A stretch of DNA of 64,000 nt from Amaurobius ferox (GCA_951213105.1 OX578133.1:144722051-144786050); one strand, 5' to 3'; positions 12,038 to 23,410 are shown, numbered from the stretch's first letter. Numbers and translations are program-made. Notes: a model not told the origin generated them from the letters alone.

Positions 12038-12942
12038 ATGTCTTCCATAGCACCAGCAGAAACACATACCACTGCCAATTCACAAGTCCTCATCGAGGTC
12101 GGAAACTCGACTCAAGATCTTCTTTCTTATGCTCTAGCACACAGCGAAGTTTTATCCTCCACTACAGAATCTGTTTCGACTGAATCTCCTTCTCCAGTTT
12201 CAGTGCAAGATACACTTCGTCGGTGGGATTTAAGTTCTGGTGTGTATGCATATTTGAAACTTCGCCATGAGACACTGAAAGTGCATATATGGAAATATCT
12301 CCCTAATGAAAAGAATGAACTATTGTCTACTCGTGAAGGTGTTATATTGTCACCTGCTACATGGAGTGAATTTTCTCAAAAATTGGGGTCGTCCAATGCT
12401 CTATATGCAGATACCTCTTTCATCAGTCGCAATGAGTTGTTCTGTTTCAACGACAATGGTAAACTTCATTTACAGAAAATAATTCAATTATATGATTCAA
12501 AATTTTGCCTAACGCAGTGTTACATTGTCTTAATAAAAATCAAATAACATGTTTCAAAAATTGTGTTCACAACATTAGTAATAAACTTCGAGAAAATATA
12601 TTCATAGGATGGCTTCCTGCTCAAATATTAAAAATAAAGGACACAATAACATTTTTACCTTTAGCTATCTGTGAGAAAGAATTCGCATTCGATCATCTAA
12701 TCTCTTGTATTCACACAGTGTAAAGTATCATATAAGAAAACTTTTTAAATGTGTTGATTGTGTTGCCCAAATTGAAGATCAAAGTGCCCATGAATGTCTT
12801 CACAGTACTCCATTAGAAATGTACAACAGTGTGTACTTCTAAATCTTGACATTAATAGCATAGCAAAGAAAGATTTGCCTTTTCTACTGGTATGATCGAA
12901 TTTTTTTCAAGTCTTTCAAATCAGAGGATTATGAATGTGCGA
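12038..12942 (+). pseudogene. PC4-like domain protein gene, right-arm copy (decayed)
   Basis: This is the second copy of the left-arm gene, also pointing away from the centre. The N-terminal ~55 residues of the left copy are absent (replaced by the upstream unique segment), so the frame begins at an internal Met equivalent to left residue 56. It reads without a break through the PC4-like region (LRHETLKVHIWKYL, STREGVILSPATWSEF). It then frameshifts near 12530, lacks ~8 codons near 12607, has a stop at 12721 and further breaks before the terminal YECAI equivalent near 12930-12942. It shows what the intact reading frame of the family looks like across the left copy's frameshift, but is itself broken. 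Confidence 0.6.
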
Positions 12943-13899
12943 TAAGTAAATTAATTTAAGTTATTTGTTTAAATGTACAACAAATAATGGTTAATGTGTA
13001 TTTTAAGAAGAATAGATTCATTAAATGTTTTCTATCTTTCAAACTGAACTCCTTATTTACATTCATCGACTCATTTTTAACATGTGGTATTTAAAATTGT
13101 ATGTCCTTCTGGGTTACGTATCAATACATTCAAATGTATTGAATTTACTAATCTCCATTTTTAAAAACATATAAAAAATTTAAAGATAAATTTATCCGAA
13201 TCATATCAAATGTCTACAATGTAACTTTCGTAATGAAAGATTCGTAAGAAACACCTTGCAGAGTTGAATTCATAAATTTATGTTTAGAGTTAAATTTCTT
13301 AAATGGTATTTCATTATTCATTAAAAATAAATGCTAAGTTAAGTTCCATTCTCTAAAAAATTTGAAGATTCTTAAAGAATGTGAGTTTAAAACTCTAACT
13401 CTAAGGATCATTGAAAACTGAATCCTAGTTTTCTAAAAGTCTGCTGAGTTGTGATTCATTCTGTAACAAGTGTATATTTTGTCGTAGATCTCAATTTCGC
13501 TATGTCATTTTCCACACTTTGTTAAAATGGATACATTCAAATATGCTGATCCTCCCCTCTCTACGATTGGTACGCATTTACCATACTTTCAGTTAAGTAC
13601 AATGTTAACAAAAATTCTATAATTCTTTCCACATTAAAGAAAATCAGATATTCATAAAAAAAAATTCAAACCATTGGTTGCCTGTCTATGTTCGTTAAGA
13701 ATAGAATGGATTTATAGTGTACCTACAGCCGCAAAATCTCGACATTTCTATTTGTATGTCAGCAAGGTCTGGCAATGAGGTATAGAAGTCATTAAACTTT
13801 TCTTTTAAAGTGGCAATTGTGTATCGTTCATATTAAAATAATTACTAAGTGTCATTCAATTCTCTTAAAATTCGTGATTTTTTTTTAAATATACCGATT

Positions 13900-14400
13900 T
13901 GAGGGTCATAGATTCCCTGTAACATTAAAAACGAGTCTCCTATTCACCAATCATCTACTAAGTATTGTGCAATTATTTAAATTTCATTCAAATATCATAG
14001 TTTTAAACGATAAAGGGATCTTAGGACTCATGTAACATTAAAAAAGCACCCCTAGTTCCCCAAACATTTGCTAAGAACCAAACAATTCAGTAAAATAATT
14101 AAATTTTAGGATCTTAGATCAGTTGGAATATTGAAAACGCATCCCTTACCACTTCAGCAGCAAACATTCGGTAAGTATCAAGCAATTCACTAAAAATAAT
14201 TAAGTTCAAACATATCACTAAAATAATGAAATTTTAGGGTCTTAGACCCCTTGGAAGTATCGTACAATTAGGTAAATTTCATTTAAATATAGAATAGTTT
14301 CCCGAAAATTCATTAAGTATGTTGTACAATTTGGTAAATTTCATTCAAATATTATGATTTTAAGGTCTTAGTCTTCTTGGAAAAATACTCTAGTTCCCTA
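13900..14400 (+). repeat. Expanded ~100-bp repeats with GGTCTTAGACC core, right arm
   Basis: Four or five imperfect repeats carry TTTTAGGGTCTTAGACCCC-like cores, then a TGTAACATTAAAAA-like block and TAAGTATCGTACAATT. Versions of the same unit occur at ~15475 and ~15855 in this arm and at ~4990, ~5370 and ~5690 in the left arm. The core GGTCTTAGACC is nearly self-complementary. Repeats of this kind near transposon ends can be transposase binding sites; that is inference. Confidence 0.65.
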
Positions 14401-16198
14401 AGTGTGCTCTTAATTCCTAGGCATAAGAGAGGGGGGGGGGGATGTTTATTGAAACCTATAAATCTTAATCATTTACACGTTTAGCAGTATCCATGATTTA
14501 AAATGATATCGCCAGAAGATCATATGATGTATTTCTATGAATTTATGTGGTTTAAATATAGTATCTTATTTTTTTCAATTACAAAACACTAATTTTTTTT
14601 ATTAACATGTAATTAAAGCTATGTTGTTAAATAATGGTAATTAAGTAAGAAAACAATGTCCTTTAAGATTATAACAGTATTCAGCGTGTATGAATCCTTT
14701 TTTCGCAAAATCATTCGTATGATAACGATGTCCCAGCGATTAACTAAAGAATTCGAAAGCGATAAGTAAGTTCTGTCGTTAAAATTGTGCACGATAAGTT
14801 TTGGAAAGAAAGAAATATTTTAGGTTAAATAATATTACTTGATTATTCATTCATATATGGTTTGGATTTATACCGCATATGTATACATATGTAAATATAT
14901 ATTCTTTTTTCAGAGCAGATTTAAAAAAAAAAAATCCACACCTTTGTTAATGCATATAGAAATCTGTGCTTTTTTACAATGTATCTACAGCCGTAATATT
15001 TCTATTTGTATGCAATGTATCAAACAAGTTAATGTTTTTTTCAAAACTACAATTTACTTTAAAATTCTTCATGAAAATTGATCTTACCATGAAACCATAA
15101 AGGAAAAAAAATTTTTTGGAAGTATTTCCATTTTAAATTTAATTTCTAATGGGTAACACATAAATTCTAACGTATAACATACTCTTGTAATTTGCTAAAT
15201 GCATTTAAATATTGAATTGCTTTCCCCAAAAATTCATTCAGTTGATATCGTGCAATACACTGAATCCTAAAATTGGAGGATTAGCCTTGGAATATCGAAT
15301 GCTCCGTTGTGGTAAATTTAAAAAATCACGTTCTTGTTTATTTCATAATTTTTGTTAATGGGATCATTTAATTAATTTTAAATTAAAAAAATAAGTGTTT
15401 CATTAAAACATACCTTGTATTCTCTGCGTTCCAACATTCACACAATGCTGTGCAATCCACTACAATAATAAAATTGCAGGGTATCCTTTGTCACATTAAA
15501 AATCGTACCTTTAATTTCCCATTCATTCAGAGAATATCATGCATTTAAAAAAAAGGTAATGAAATTTTAGAAGCTCTATGGAATGGTATGTTGTGAAATC
15601 TTTGAAAAGCCTCGTTCTGGTTTATTGAATATTTTTGTTGATAGGATTATTTAATTAAATTTTAATTTAAAAAATAATTGTTTCATTTAAAAAAAAAACA
15701 GAAAAACATTAAACACAGTGGAGTCTTATATGTTCTGTGCTTCCAACATTCGCCAAATCATTTACTAAATGTAAATGCTCCATTACATTTTAATGAATAT
15801 AATTAAAAAAATTACCTGTAACGTTAAAAATATACCCCATAGTTCCTAAAATTGCAGGGTCTTAGCCCTCTTGTAACATTCAAAATGCATCTTTAATTTC
15901 CCATTCATTCAGAAAATATCGTACAATTTGCTAAATTTCATTTAAATATTGAATAAATTCGCGAAAATTCATTCAATATCGATCCATTCCCTCACATCAT
16001 TAAATTTTAGCCCCCCTGTAACATATCATTCAGTTTTAGCCCCCTGTAACACATCCCCAAATTTCATCGAACATTAGGTAAAATTAATGTATTAAACATC
16101 ATTTTTGCAAAATATGTATTATTTTAACAGGACTCTTTAAAATTTATTCCATCATTCTACCATTCATGATACCAAAAGAACATTCCCCGTTCAGATTC

Positions 16199-16587
16199 AA
16201 TAGGCGTTAATAGCTTAAAATAGGCGTTTCTCGCGTGTTTGGAAAATCGAACATTTTGGTGTGAGCGCACCCCTAAATAAGAAAATATGGAGTAACTGAA
16301 ATTACACACTTTCTTCCTTTCCATATATCTGGCTTCACACCAAATTTAAAGTCTCTATCTCGTAGCTAAGCATATTTTCCTATCATTTCGCATTTCGAAC
16401 ATGTTGGTGTGGCAACCCTTCTAATGAACATTTTGGAAAAATTCGATTCTTTCAGAGGGTTTTATCGGATGTTTGACTCGTGTACCAAATTGCAAGTATA
16501 TAAAAAGTGCCAAAAAAATAGTAACAGGCAGACAGACAGACGGACGGACACTTGGCAATTAGTATATATAGAGAGACATTACAATTA
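16199..16587 (+). mobile_element. Probable 3' end of a non-LTR retroposon
   Basis: The stretch ends with CAGACAGACAGACGGACGGAC (16530-16550), then a short AT-rich simple tail (TTAGTATATATA). A PuY-rich CAGACAGACGGACA block followed by a simple tail is common at 3' ends of arthropod LINE-type and related elements. No reverse transcriptase is present, so this is a weak identification. The 16588 pogo-type element begins right after it. Confidence 0.35.
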
Positions 16588-17757
16588 GGAGACCGGGGTA
16601 AGATGACGAGCTGTGCAAGATGACGAATAACAGTTTTAACGACTTTATTCTTAGATGGCAGCACTTGACGAGTATAGGTACTATCCCCTGTATCAGAACA
16701 AGTAATCGCATGCGGAAGATCCCATTCTTGCTACACGTACAATTTATATTCTTAGTCAAACTTTATTAAGGGCCGTGAAACTATTTTCGACTTGTACTAA
16801 ATAAGCTTGAGATACTTAAAGGTAAGTCATAAAATTCTGATATAATTTATGGTTGCACTTTATAGTATTAAATACTCAGTTAATCTATCATAGTTTTAAT
16901 CTGATTCACAGTTTATCCAACCAACCATGTTGTTTCTTTTAGTCATTCGGGGCAAGATGACGAAGTTCGTCGTCTTCCACAAAGAAAAACACTCCTATTT
17001 CTTTAGGTGCTAATGATAGCAAGACTGAAAGTGTAGATAATCCCAACTGTGAACAAATTCCGAGATCAAGATGCTTCCATCAATATTTAACTTTAATCCC
17101 TTACCACAAGTTAAAAGTTCAACAAGAGAGAGAAGAAAAATGTCAACCGGTGTTTTAACAAGTTCACTAATAAGAAATTTGTTGCTTGAGAAACAAAATT
17201 CAAAGGATGAAATGGAAAAAAAGAAAACACAGAGAAATAAGAAGAAAATTGCTAAACAATTGCGTTTCGAGGTAAGCGCAGATCAAAAGAGCAAGGATAA
17301 TAACTGCCCAGCTTGTGATGAACTTTATATTGATCCATCCGACGAAGACTGGATACTGTGCTTGCTCTCAATGCGTAGCTTGGTGGCATGAAAACTGTAC
17401 TGGATACGAAGGAAGGAAATTCATCTGTGACTTTAGTAAATAATATAATTCATTAATGATTGCACACCTTTAAACTCTATTAGTGTTTTGCACGTTCTTT
17501 AAATACCTCAAAAATCTTGTTAGGTCAGAACTTGCGAGTTGTCATCTTGCCCCAGCACTGGGGCAGATGATTTTTTTTACAATATGTTAAAACATGTTTT
17601 TGTATGGTTTCATTTGGGAGATTATCCGACATAATTTTTTTATTAATAGTGAAACGTATGAAGAATTTATTTATGTTGCAAAAAATATGTATTATAAGTT
17701 TTACGAATTAAAAAAAAATCAAATTCGTTAACATCGTCGTCTTACCCCGGTCTCCCC
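16588..17757 (+). mobile_element. Short pogo-type DNA transposon (internally deleted)
   Basis: Terminal inverted repeats are visible: GGAGACCGGGGTAAGATGAC at 16588-16607 and its complement at 17736-17755, flanked by TA on both sides (16586-16587 and 17758-17759), as expected for the Tc1/mariner/pogo superfamily. Inside are more copies of the AAGATGACGA subterminal motif (16617, 16953) and a reverse copy with TGTCATCTTGCCCC (~17537). The only coding remnant is the transposase tail at 17071-17440, so most of the transposase gene has been deleted. Confidence 0.75.
17071..17440 (+). pseudogene. Transposase C-terminal fragment with PHD-like zinc finger
   Basis: A 106-codon frame has a basic, Lys-rich middle (EMEKKKTQRNKKK) and ends in CPACDELYIDPSDEDW. 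After a ~1-nt frameshift near 17365 the adjacent frame continues with CSQCVAWWHENC and a final Cys. Together the Cys/His spacing resembles the PHD-like finger found at the C-terminus of many pogo-type transposases. There is no DDE core, so it cannot transpose itself. Confidence 0.6.
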
Positions 17758-18960
17758 TACATTTGTTATCCAAATTTACTTGGAAGTGTCTGTTTTGAAA
17801 TTTTCATTATGGTGTTTCTTGGAGCAGTTTCTTATATGTTTACATTTAGCTTGTTAATTTACAATTTTAAATTATTTAATGCTATTCATTTTTCTGTTAA
17901 ACTATCTGTTTTTGAAATATATCTTCGAGTGTAACTTTCTAAATTGCAATAAACGCTGACCGGGCGGGACCGGGCTGCCTCTTCAAACTCCTGTGAGCTG
18001 GGAGGTACTCCTCCCCCTGTCGTCCATCTTATTTCTCTAAACCCTCAGGTCAGTCGCTTTTTAAACGTGCAGTTTCATTGAAATCTCAACTATAAAAATT
18101 ATACTAAAGCTTCGTATTGCACTTACTAAATTAACTTACATGATTCCTTGAAAAAAAACAGGTATATATTGGTTAAGTGACCACCTGGTTTCTTCGTGAA
18201 AATACAAATGATTTAAAATCATTCCAAATTTTATGCCTGTAAATGTTCTTTACGTTTAACCTCCAGGATATCCAAATCTTTATTTCGTACTCATTTGATT
18301 TTTCTCCATGTTGTTATTCAAGATACTCATCTTAAGATTTCTAATATTGAAAAGGAACTTTATGGAACTTATTGAAAAGGAACTTCTTTACTTGTATTCA
18401 GGTAGAAATCTTATTCATTTTCAACGTCAGAACGTCGCAATTCGTCTCCTATTCAAAAGTCTAGTTTCATATTTTCTCCTTAGAAAGCAGTGAATGCATA
18501 AAATATTAGAGATGGGGCGTCGTTCAAAACAAAATAAAACATTTAAACTATTTTATATTAATTTTGCATTAAAAATAGAGTAAATGGATGTTTAGAATTT
18601 TATAAATAGCAGCTCTTACGATATTTCATGATTTCTAAAATATTTGGAGAGTACTTTTGCTTCATGGAGCATCATTCGAAACCGTTCCACATACGGCCAT
18701 TATTAATGTTAACGATTGAGAGGTATCCACAAGTATCCTTCTCTCAGATCCATGGGAACACAATTTATTGTATGTCATAAGGGCGCAAGACAAGAGGAGG
18801 TTCTAGAGTTTCGGACGTACTTGTGAAGGCGTTGGAATGAATAAGCAGGCATCTTTCTTAAAACAAGTTGTTTATTCTTAAACTTAAAAAAACATAACAA
18901 ATAAACTTCATTAACGTAATTTACAGTAATAAATCATTTTAACACATTGTCTACATCGAC
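17758..18960. other. Anonymous AT-rich stretch with a GC-rich patch
   Basis: No gene is supported. At ~17955-18060 a GC-rich patch (GACCGGGCGGGACCGGGCTG) stands out from the AT-rich surroundings; it has no long open frame. The small frame at 18308-18493 is AT-rich and unsupported. Confidence 0.5.
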
Positions 18961-19200
18961 ACACCACACTCTTCCGACCACTCAAACTGCTGCTCATGCC
19001 TCAGGGTGAGTCGAGTTTTCTGGGTTTTCGACATTCGACACCACACTCTCTACCTCGTCCCGACTCAACCGTATTGAACCGTCTCGAACCGTCGTCTTAT
19101 AACTTCGGTTGTCAGCCCCACCTGCCGATCGCAAATCTGCGCGGCTGCTATTTAAATTTGGCTTCTTCCTTTCTCGGGGAAGATGCTGCTTGAAAATAAG
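18961..19200. other. GC-richer unidentified segment
   Basis: About 240 bp with balanced base composition, open in two opposite frames (18996-19193 + and 18994-19302 -). Neither product resembles a family I know. It includes a tandem-like ACCGTNTYGAACCGTC pair at ~19065-19095. It could be part of an LTR or an exon relic; I cannot decide. Confidence 0.3.
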
Positions 19201-19509
19201 ATGTTGAGAATAGAAATTGTTAATCCTTACATACTCTATAATAATATGATTAGTCAATGTCAGTATTTTGAGTTTTATGAGTTGTCTGTTTCTTTTTACC
19301 AAAGTTGTTAAATAAAATTGCAGCTTAAGTGGATACTCTTATCAAACTGAAACTAACAATTACTTGTCAGCGCTCGCAGTGGCAGGGGTTAGAAGGCGTA
19401 CCCAAAATTTGCTTTCCCCTGCGATAAACTATGATTGACAAATCTACCACCATTTGAAGCGATGCGCTAATAGTTTTGCGGAACGTTCTTCGCATTTTCG
19501 CTGACTGTT

Positions 19510-19770
19510 AAGCCCGCCATACACTGCGATATTAATATCGGTAAAATGTTTCGGTCGGGGAGTGAGACAACAAGGGATTCCCGGGAACCAATTGTCTTAC
19601 GGGATCGAAGAGAGTGTGAAATGTGAAATTGGATTTACCAAATTGGCTTGTTATCGCCTGCAATGAAAAATATGTCTTGCCAAATGTCTTGATGTGATGA
19701 ATGACTTTCGTGACATCAAGCCAACCGATAAAAGATTCTTGATGTGACTTTCATTTCGTTTGTCTGTTTG
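19510..19770. other. Possible MITE-like fragment (GCCCGCCATACAC start)
   Basis: The stretch opens with GCCCGCCATACACTGCGATA, a start that resembles ends of small arthropod DNA elements, and contains repeated CTTGATGTGA motifs (19688, 19739). I could not find the opposite terminus, so the call is tentative. Confidence 0.25.
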
Positions 19771-19984
19771 AAAAATGCTATTTGATGGTAAAATTGCTGT
19801 CACCATTCCTATTCGTATTTGATAAAACATAAAACTTAAAACTTATTATGAGAAAATAATCGCTAGCAATTGAATTCAAGTCAGAAAAAAATAAAAAAAA
19901 TTTAAGGAAGTCTTAATTATGAATGTGTTATAACCGGGTGTACAATATATTATAAATGTGTAATAATAATAACTGTACTCAATC

Positions 19985-20045
19985 CGGATTCAAACCACGC
20001 ATTTTCTAATTGGCCAATCGAAGCTCTATCCATTAAGCAACTGGG
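19985..20045 (-). repeat. tRNA-like sequence (SINE head relic)
   Basis: On the reverse strand there is an A-box-like TTGCTTAATGGATAGAGC (complement of 20023-20040) and a B-box-like GGTTTGAATCC (complement of 19986-19996), with tRNA-like spacing. No acceptor stem pairs, so a retroposon relic is more likely than a tRNA gene. Confidence 0.5.
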
Positions 20046-20160
20046 AATAAATTAATATCTCTTATAGGGAAAGCAGATCCTACATTCTCTTCCTTCAGAT
20101 TTCAGATTGAACTGAAACTTTTGATCTGAACGATCTCCTCAAAGACGTTATTTAGGAGTT

Positions 20161-20240
20161 AATTATTCTCAATAGAATTTCTTATCTAAATTATTCTCAA
20201 TAGAATTTCTTATTTAAATTATTTTCAATAATTAATCTTT
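20161..20240 (+). repeat. 28-bp tandem repeat, nearly three copies
   Basis: AATTATTCTCAATAGAATTT plus CTTATCTA is present at 20161-20188, again at 20189-20216 with one change, and a partial third copy follows. Confidence 0.8.
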
Positions 20241-21060
20241 ATAATAATAATTGTCACAGTAAAATCATTTAAAAATTATACATACCATGATCAAAAACTC
20301 TTATCTTTGACTTCAATTCCTAATTAATATGCATCATTATCAGCATGAATAAAACTTTTCATTTATCTTTTTCAAATTGTACACAATTGTACACAATTGT
20401 TTACAATTTGCTCTACTATTATTATTTTTTAAGTTCAAAGAGTTGGTTTTCTTATTTTGTAAGTCGTAAGGAAACGAATGCTTAAAAAGTTTCAATTCAA
20501 CTGAAAATACCTTATAGATCACAAAACATCATAAATAATCAACCAGTTGTTCGATTGAAAATATTAAAACAACATCCAGAACTACTAAGGGATGAATATT
20601 TCTACAAAACTTTTAAATGTTATCTAGAGAAATTCAGAAAACATGGCCAACTCGAGTCATGAAGCCATTTGGGATCTCCTCTCATTTATTCATACTTATT
20701 TAAGATAGTTGCGGTGAATCATGACACAAATTATGTTTTCAATAATATATCATTTGTAAAATTCTTACTGTGATCCTTTAATTTTTTTTATGGAAATATA
20801 TATTAAAAATATATAAAAAATAAAATGAATATAAAAAAATAACATAGAATTAAGCGACGAAAATAAACAAACTTAATGCAAACCTAAAATTTATTTTAAA
20901 ATACACATATTTTTTCAGACTTGTAATTTAAAAGCTATTTTCTGTGTTCGCGATTTTCAAATATTGTATTTTGCCATCTTACTAAGCAATTTTGATCAAT
21001 TTTGCATAGACGTATGTAATTTCCTATTCTTACGCAAGATGTCGGAACAAGATCACGAAA
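20241..21060. other. AT-rich stretch without recognisable features
   Basis: I see nothing beyond AT-rich sequence and a short TACACAATTG duplication at ~20379-20400. The reverse frame at 20340-20522 has an unremarkable Asn/Lys-rich product. Confidence 0.5.
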
Positions 21061-21064
21061 AAAG

Positions 21065-21375
21065 GGGGATTGATAACGATCGAATGGGGTTTACAGTGGT
21101 TGATTTCGTTTTCCAGTATTGACCACATGGAGCAGTAATGTAATTGTTCAGCTAATAAGGGGGCGATCTTCAACCCTCCTGTCCACGCTACTGCATTCTT
21201 AATATATGTTCAATTTATAAACGTAGGCAGGATCTGGTAAAAGGGGTATGTGACCAAATGGAGGTTACAGTGGTGAATTTTTATTTACAATATGGACCCC
21301 TTTGAATAACTAATTTAATTTTTCCACTAATGAGGGTATAACACCCAACAACCCCTCCCTTCCTTTGCCATGCAA
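21065..21375 (+). repeat. Two-copy diverged tandem duplication, ~185 bp period
   Basis: GGTTTACAGTGGTTGATTT...TATTGACCACATG...GCTAATAAGGGGGCG at ~21088-21175 is echoed by GGTTACAGTGGTGAATTT...TATGGACCCC...ACTAATGAGGG at ~21264-21345. Both end near ACAACCCCTCC / TCAACCCTCCT. Confidence 0.6.
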
Positions 21376-21559
21376 AAATACAATTTTTAAGGGGCGTCAT
21401 GAAAATGTATACTTTCAAAATTCGATGGTTAATGTTTGATTTTGCGAAAAAGTTGAATAAAAAAATAATACCCCCAAATAACTGTATAGAAATTAAATAA
21501 GGTCGGATGAAATGATATGCATTCCTCTTAAATTTGTTTTTTATCTTAATCGATAGCTC

Positions 21560-21622
21560 ATAGAATTATAAGTTTTTTTTTTGTTTGTTTGTTTTTTTTT
21601 TTTTTGTTTGTTTGTTTTTTTA
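21560..21622 (+). repeat. Low-complexity T/TTTG tract
   Basis: Poly-T interrupted by TTTG repeats, (TTTG)3 twice. The frames at 21581-21772 and 21541-21816 run through it and are not credible genes. Confidence 0.85.
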
Positions 21623-21629
21623 ATTTCAT

Positions 21630-21830
21630 TCGAAAATTGGGGGAGGGATCTTTCGAACATTCGATTGCGTTTAAAATCAAAAGACTTAAATTTGATACAC
21701 AAATTACAATCAGTGAATACTGATTGTAATTTGTGTATCAAATTCCTTTCGAATCGCACCATTCGTTCGTGAGATATCGTCTCCACAGAATCACGGACAC
21801 ACACACGTGGAGTCAAAAATCGTCGTCCTA
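21630..21830 (+). repeat. Dispersed-repeat fragment containing a perfect 24-bp hairpin
   Basis: The flanks match the repeat copies at 24350-24480 and 56780-56930 (GAACATTCGATTGCGT, then CATTCGTTCGTGAGATATCG and TCTCCACAGA). Inside, 21691-21714 and 21719-21742 are exact reverse complements with a 4-nt loop. The sibling copies lack the left arm of the hairpin, so it arose in this copy. Confidence 0.7.
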
Positions 21831-22830
21831 ATAGGAAATTTGCTCAGTTCGGTTATGTTCAGTGGTCGATACCATAAGTGTGCAAAGTTTCACTCTACTA
21901 GAATTACTTATGAATACTTGCTCTGCATATTTTCGCAGCTAAATACAGAAGCAAATATATTTTTAGCTAAATGAGTATTTTTTTAACCCCGACGAAAAAA
22001 GACAGCAAAGGATTCTGAAAGAAGAGAAGGCGCCAAAAGAAAAATAAATCTGTGCAAACGGTCATTAACGGCGTACTTGAATGAAACGCGGTCAGTATAG
22101 ATTCGATTTAAAAAACATAGATGGCGCAGAAAATCGTCCCTTCAACCACAGACAACCCTTCAACCTCAAAGCTCCTCGCAGAGTACAAAATAACAAGCAG
22201 GAAGAAACAAAATGTTTCCGTAAGGTCACTTGGGACACATGGGACATTTTACGCTCGTTCCCTGATGTAACCCGCTTTCGCGAAATAAAACTCTAGGTAT
22301 ATGGGCAGCTTTATAAGTGATAGAGGCGTGTTACAATGCTAGAGGTGATGCTTGGGGCACAGCTCTTTTCCTGGAACACAATCGCGAAAGTTGAAAACGT
22401 ATCTGGGAGGAATCCGTATAGGAGAGGTCAGCTTCTTTCGGAAAAATATTCGAATGGCCAGTTGTATTGGGAAGATTGCATTGAAAATAAAAATGAACCA
22501 GTGGCGAAAATCAAAGCTGAATTTACTGGCACTTATGTAAAAAAAGACATTTATGTCAATATTTAATATCGAAAGCTGTAATTAAATGTTCTTTTACAGA
22601 CTATTATTTGACGTCAATAGGAATATATATATAAGGTTTTTCAGAAAGATTGCGCTACTAAATACCTCTTGAACAATTAATTGATCGCGGACCTATGGTT
22701 CCAATAGAAATGTTTTAAATAAGATAGACTTTCTGATTACAACAGATCACGCGGCATTTCTTTGTCAAAAGAAAAAGCACAAAATTAAACCTTCATACTA
22801 GCCCGTCTTCGCCTTGCAATAGGTTTATTT
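21831..22830. other. Unidentified stretch with two small open frames
   Basis: Two frames, 22081-22296 (71 codons) and 22336-22566 (76 codons), have less AT bias than their surroundings. The second product contains WNTIAKVENVSGRNPYRRGQ and reads like part of a protein, but I recognise neither. They may be relics of a mobile element. No terminal repeats or splice-supported gene model could be seen. Confidence 0.3.
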
Positions 22831-22834
22831 TTTT

Positions 22835-23060
22835 TATTTCTAGAGAATATCTCGAGAGCCGGAAAAGTTAGAAAACTCAATCGGCACTATATCGATGCTT
22901 TTAGCGGTAACCGGTCCAGCCCATTTTAAGTCTACAGTGTACACGTTTTTGAGGAATAACTCTGGAACCGGAGCAGCTAGAAAGCTTAAATTTGGAATAT
23001 CGTTGCCGTTTGTAGTATATGCTAATTCTTCGGATTTTGAACCTCATCAGCCCTGACCGT
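22835..23060 (+). repeat. Diverged tandem duplication, ~113 bp period
   Basis: TAGAGAATATCTCGAGAGCCGG...AGTTAGAAAACTCAAT...ATATCG (22840-22900) is followed by TGAGGAATAACTCTGGAACCGG...AGCTAGAAAGCTTAAAT...ATATCG (22952-23005). It resembles repeat arrays seen in other parts of the window only loosely. Confidence 0.55.
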
Positions 23061-23099
23061 CTCGGGCCTGCAGTAAGAACTTTTATTTTCTTTATTCTG

Positions 23100-23410
23100 C
23101 AGTCTGTTATTCACCAGTATTTTTATAGTAATTCGATCGAATGGGATTTTAATTCAGTTGATGATGTTAGCTCAGAAGTTTCCGAAATTGATTGAATCCT
23201 TTATTTATTTATTGATTTATTGTCATATTCTTAATTCCGCAGTCTTTCTTCTAATGAAGAAATTAACTTATGTAGCTTTCTGAAACCAGTTATTTTCTTC
23301 CATTTTGAAAACTTTTTAACTTTACTGTCTTTTATTGACTGGTATTTTTTACAGTAATTTATCCTAATGTTATTATTTTCAATTTGGTTGATAGAGTTAG
23401 CTCATATAGG
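23100..23410 (+). repeat. Diverged tandem duplication, ~227 bp period
   Basis: TTATTCACCAGTATTTTTATAGTAATT...GTTGATGATGTTAGCTCA (23107-23172) returns as TTATTGACTGGTATTTTTTACAGTAATT...GTTGATAGAGTTAGCTCA (23333-23403). Confidence 0.6.

Larger units (their letters stand above)
4687..16198. mobile_element. Large composite element with ~4.4-5 kb inverted arms
   Basis: The sequence from 4687 inward is the reverse complement of the sequence ending at 16198. Both ends begin GAATCTGAACGGGGAAT when read inward. Matching continues through the non-coding outer arms, a PC4-like gene and into the centre (~9075 and ~11150). The centre holds a broken pogo/CENPB-like transposase. One stretch (7560-7700 against 12950-13095) differs at only a few positions by eye, so at least parts of the arms are young or recently homogenised. 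I see no convincing target-site duplication: flanks are AGTGG on the left and AATAGG on the right. It could be a fold-back-type DNA transposon with very long terminal repeats, or a later inverted duplication of an ordinary element. Confidence 0.7.
11150..16198. repeat. Right arm of the long inverted repeat
   Basis: Reverse complement of 4687-9075, with two large differences. A ~690-bp segment (11345-12032) replaces the part that encodes the N-terminus of the PC4-like protein in the left arm, and ~400 bp of extra ~100-bp repeats lie at 13900-14400. The outer end reads TTCCCCGTTCAGATTC and stops matching at 16198. Open frames such as 14839-15081 are incidental. Confidence 0.75.

Noticed and set aside
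18996..19193. 65-codon plus-strand gene
   Set aside because: Overlaps an equally open reverse frame, resembles no known family and lacks any other gene signal.
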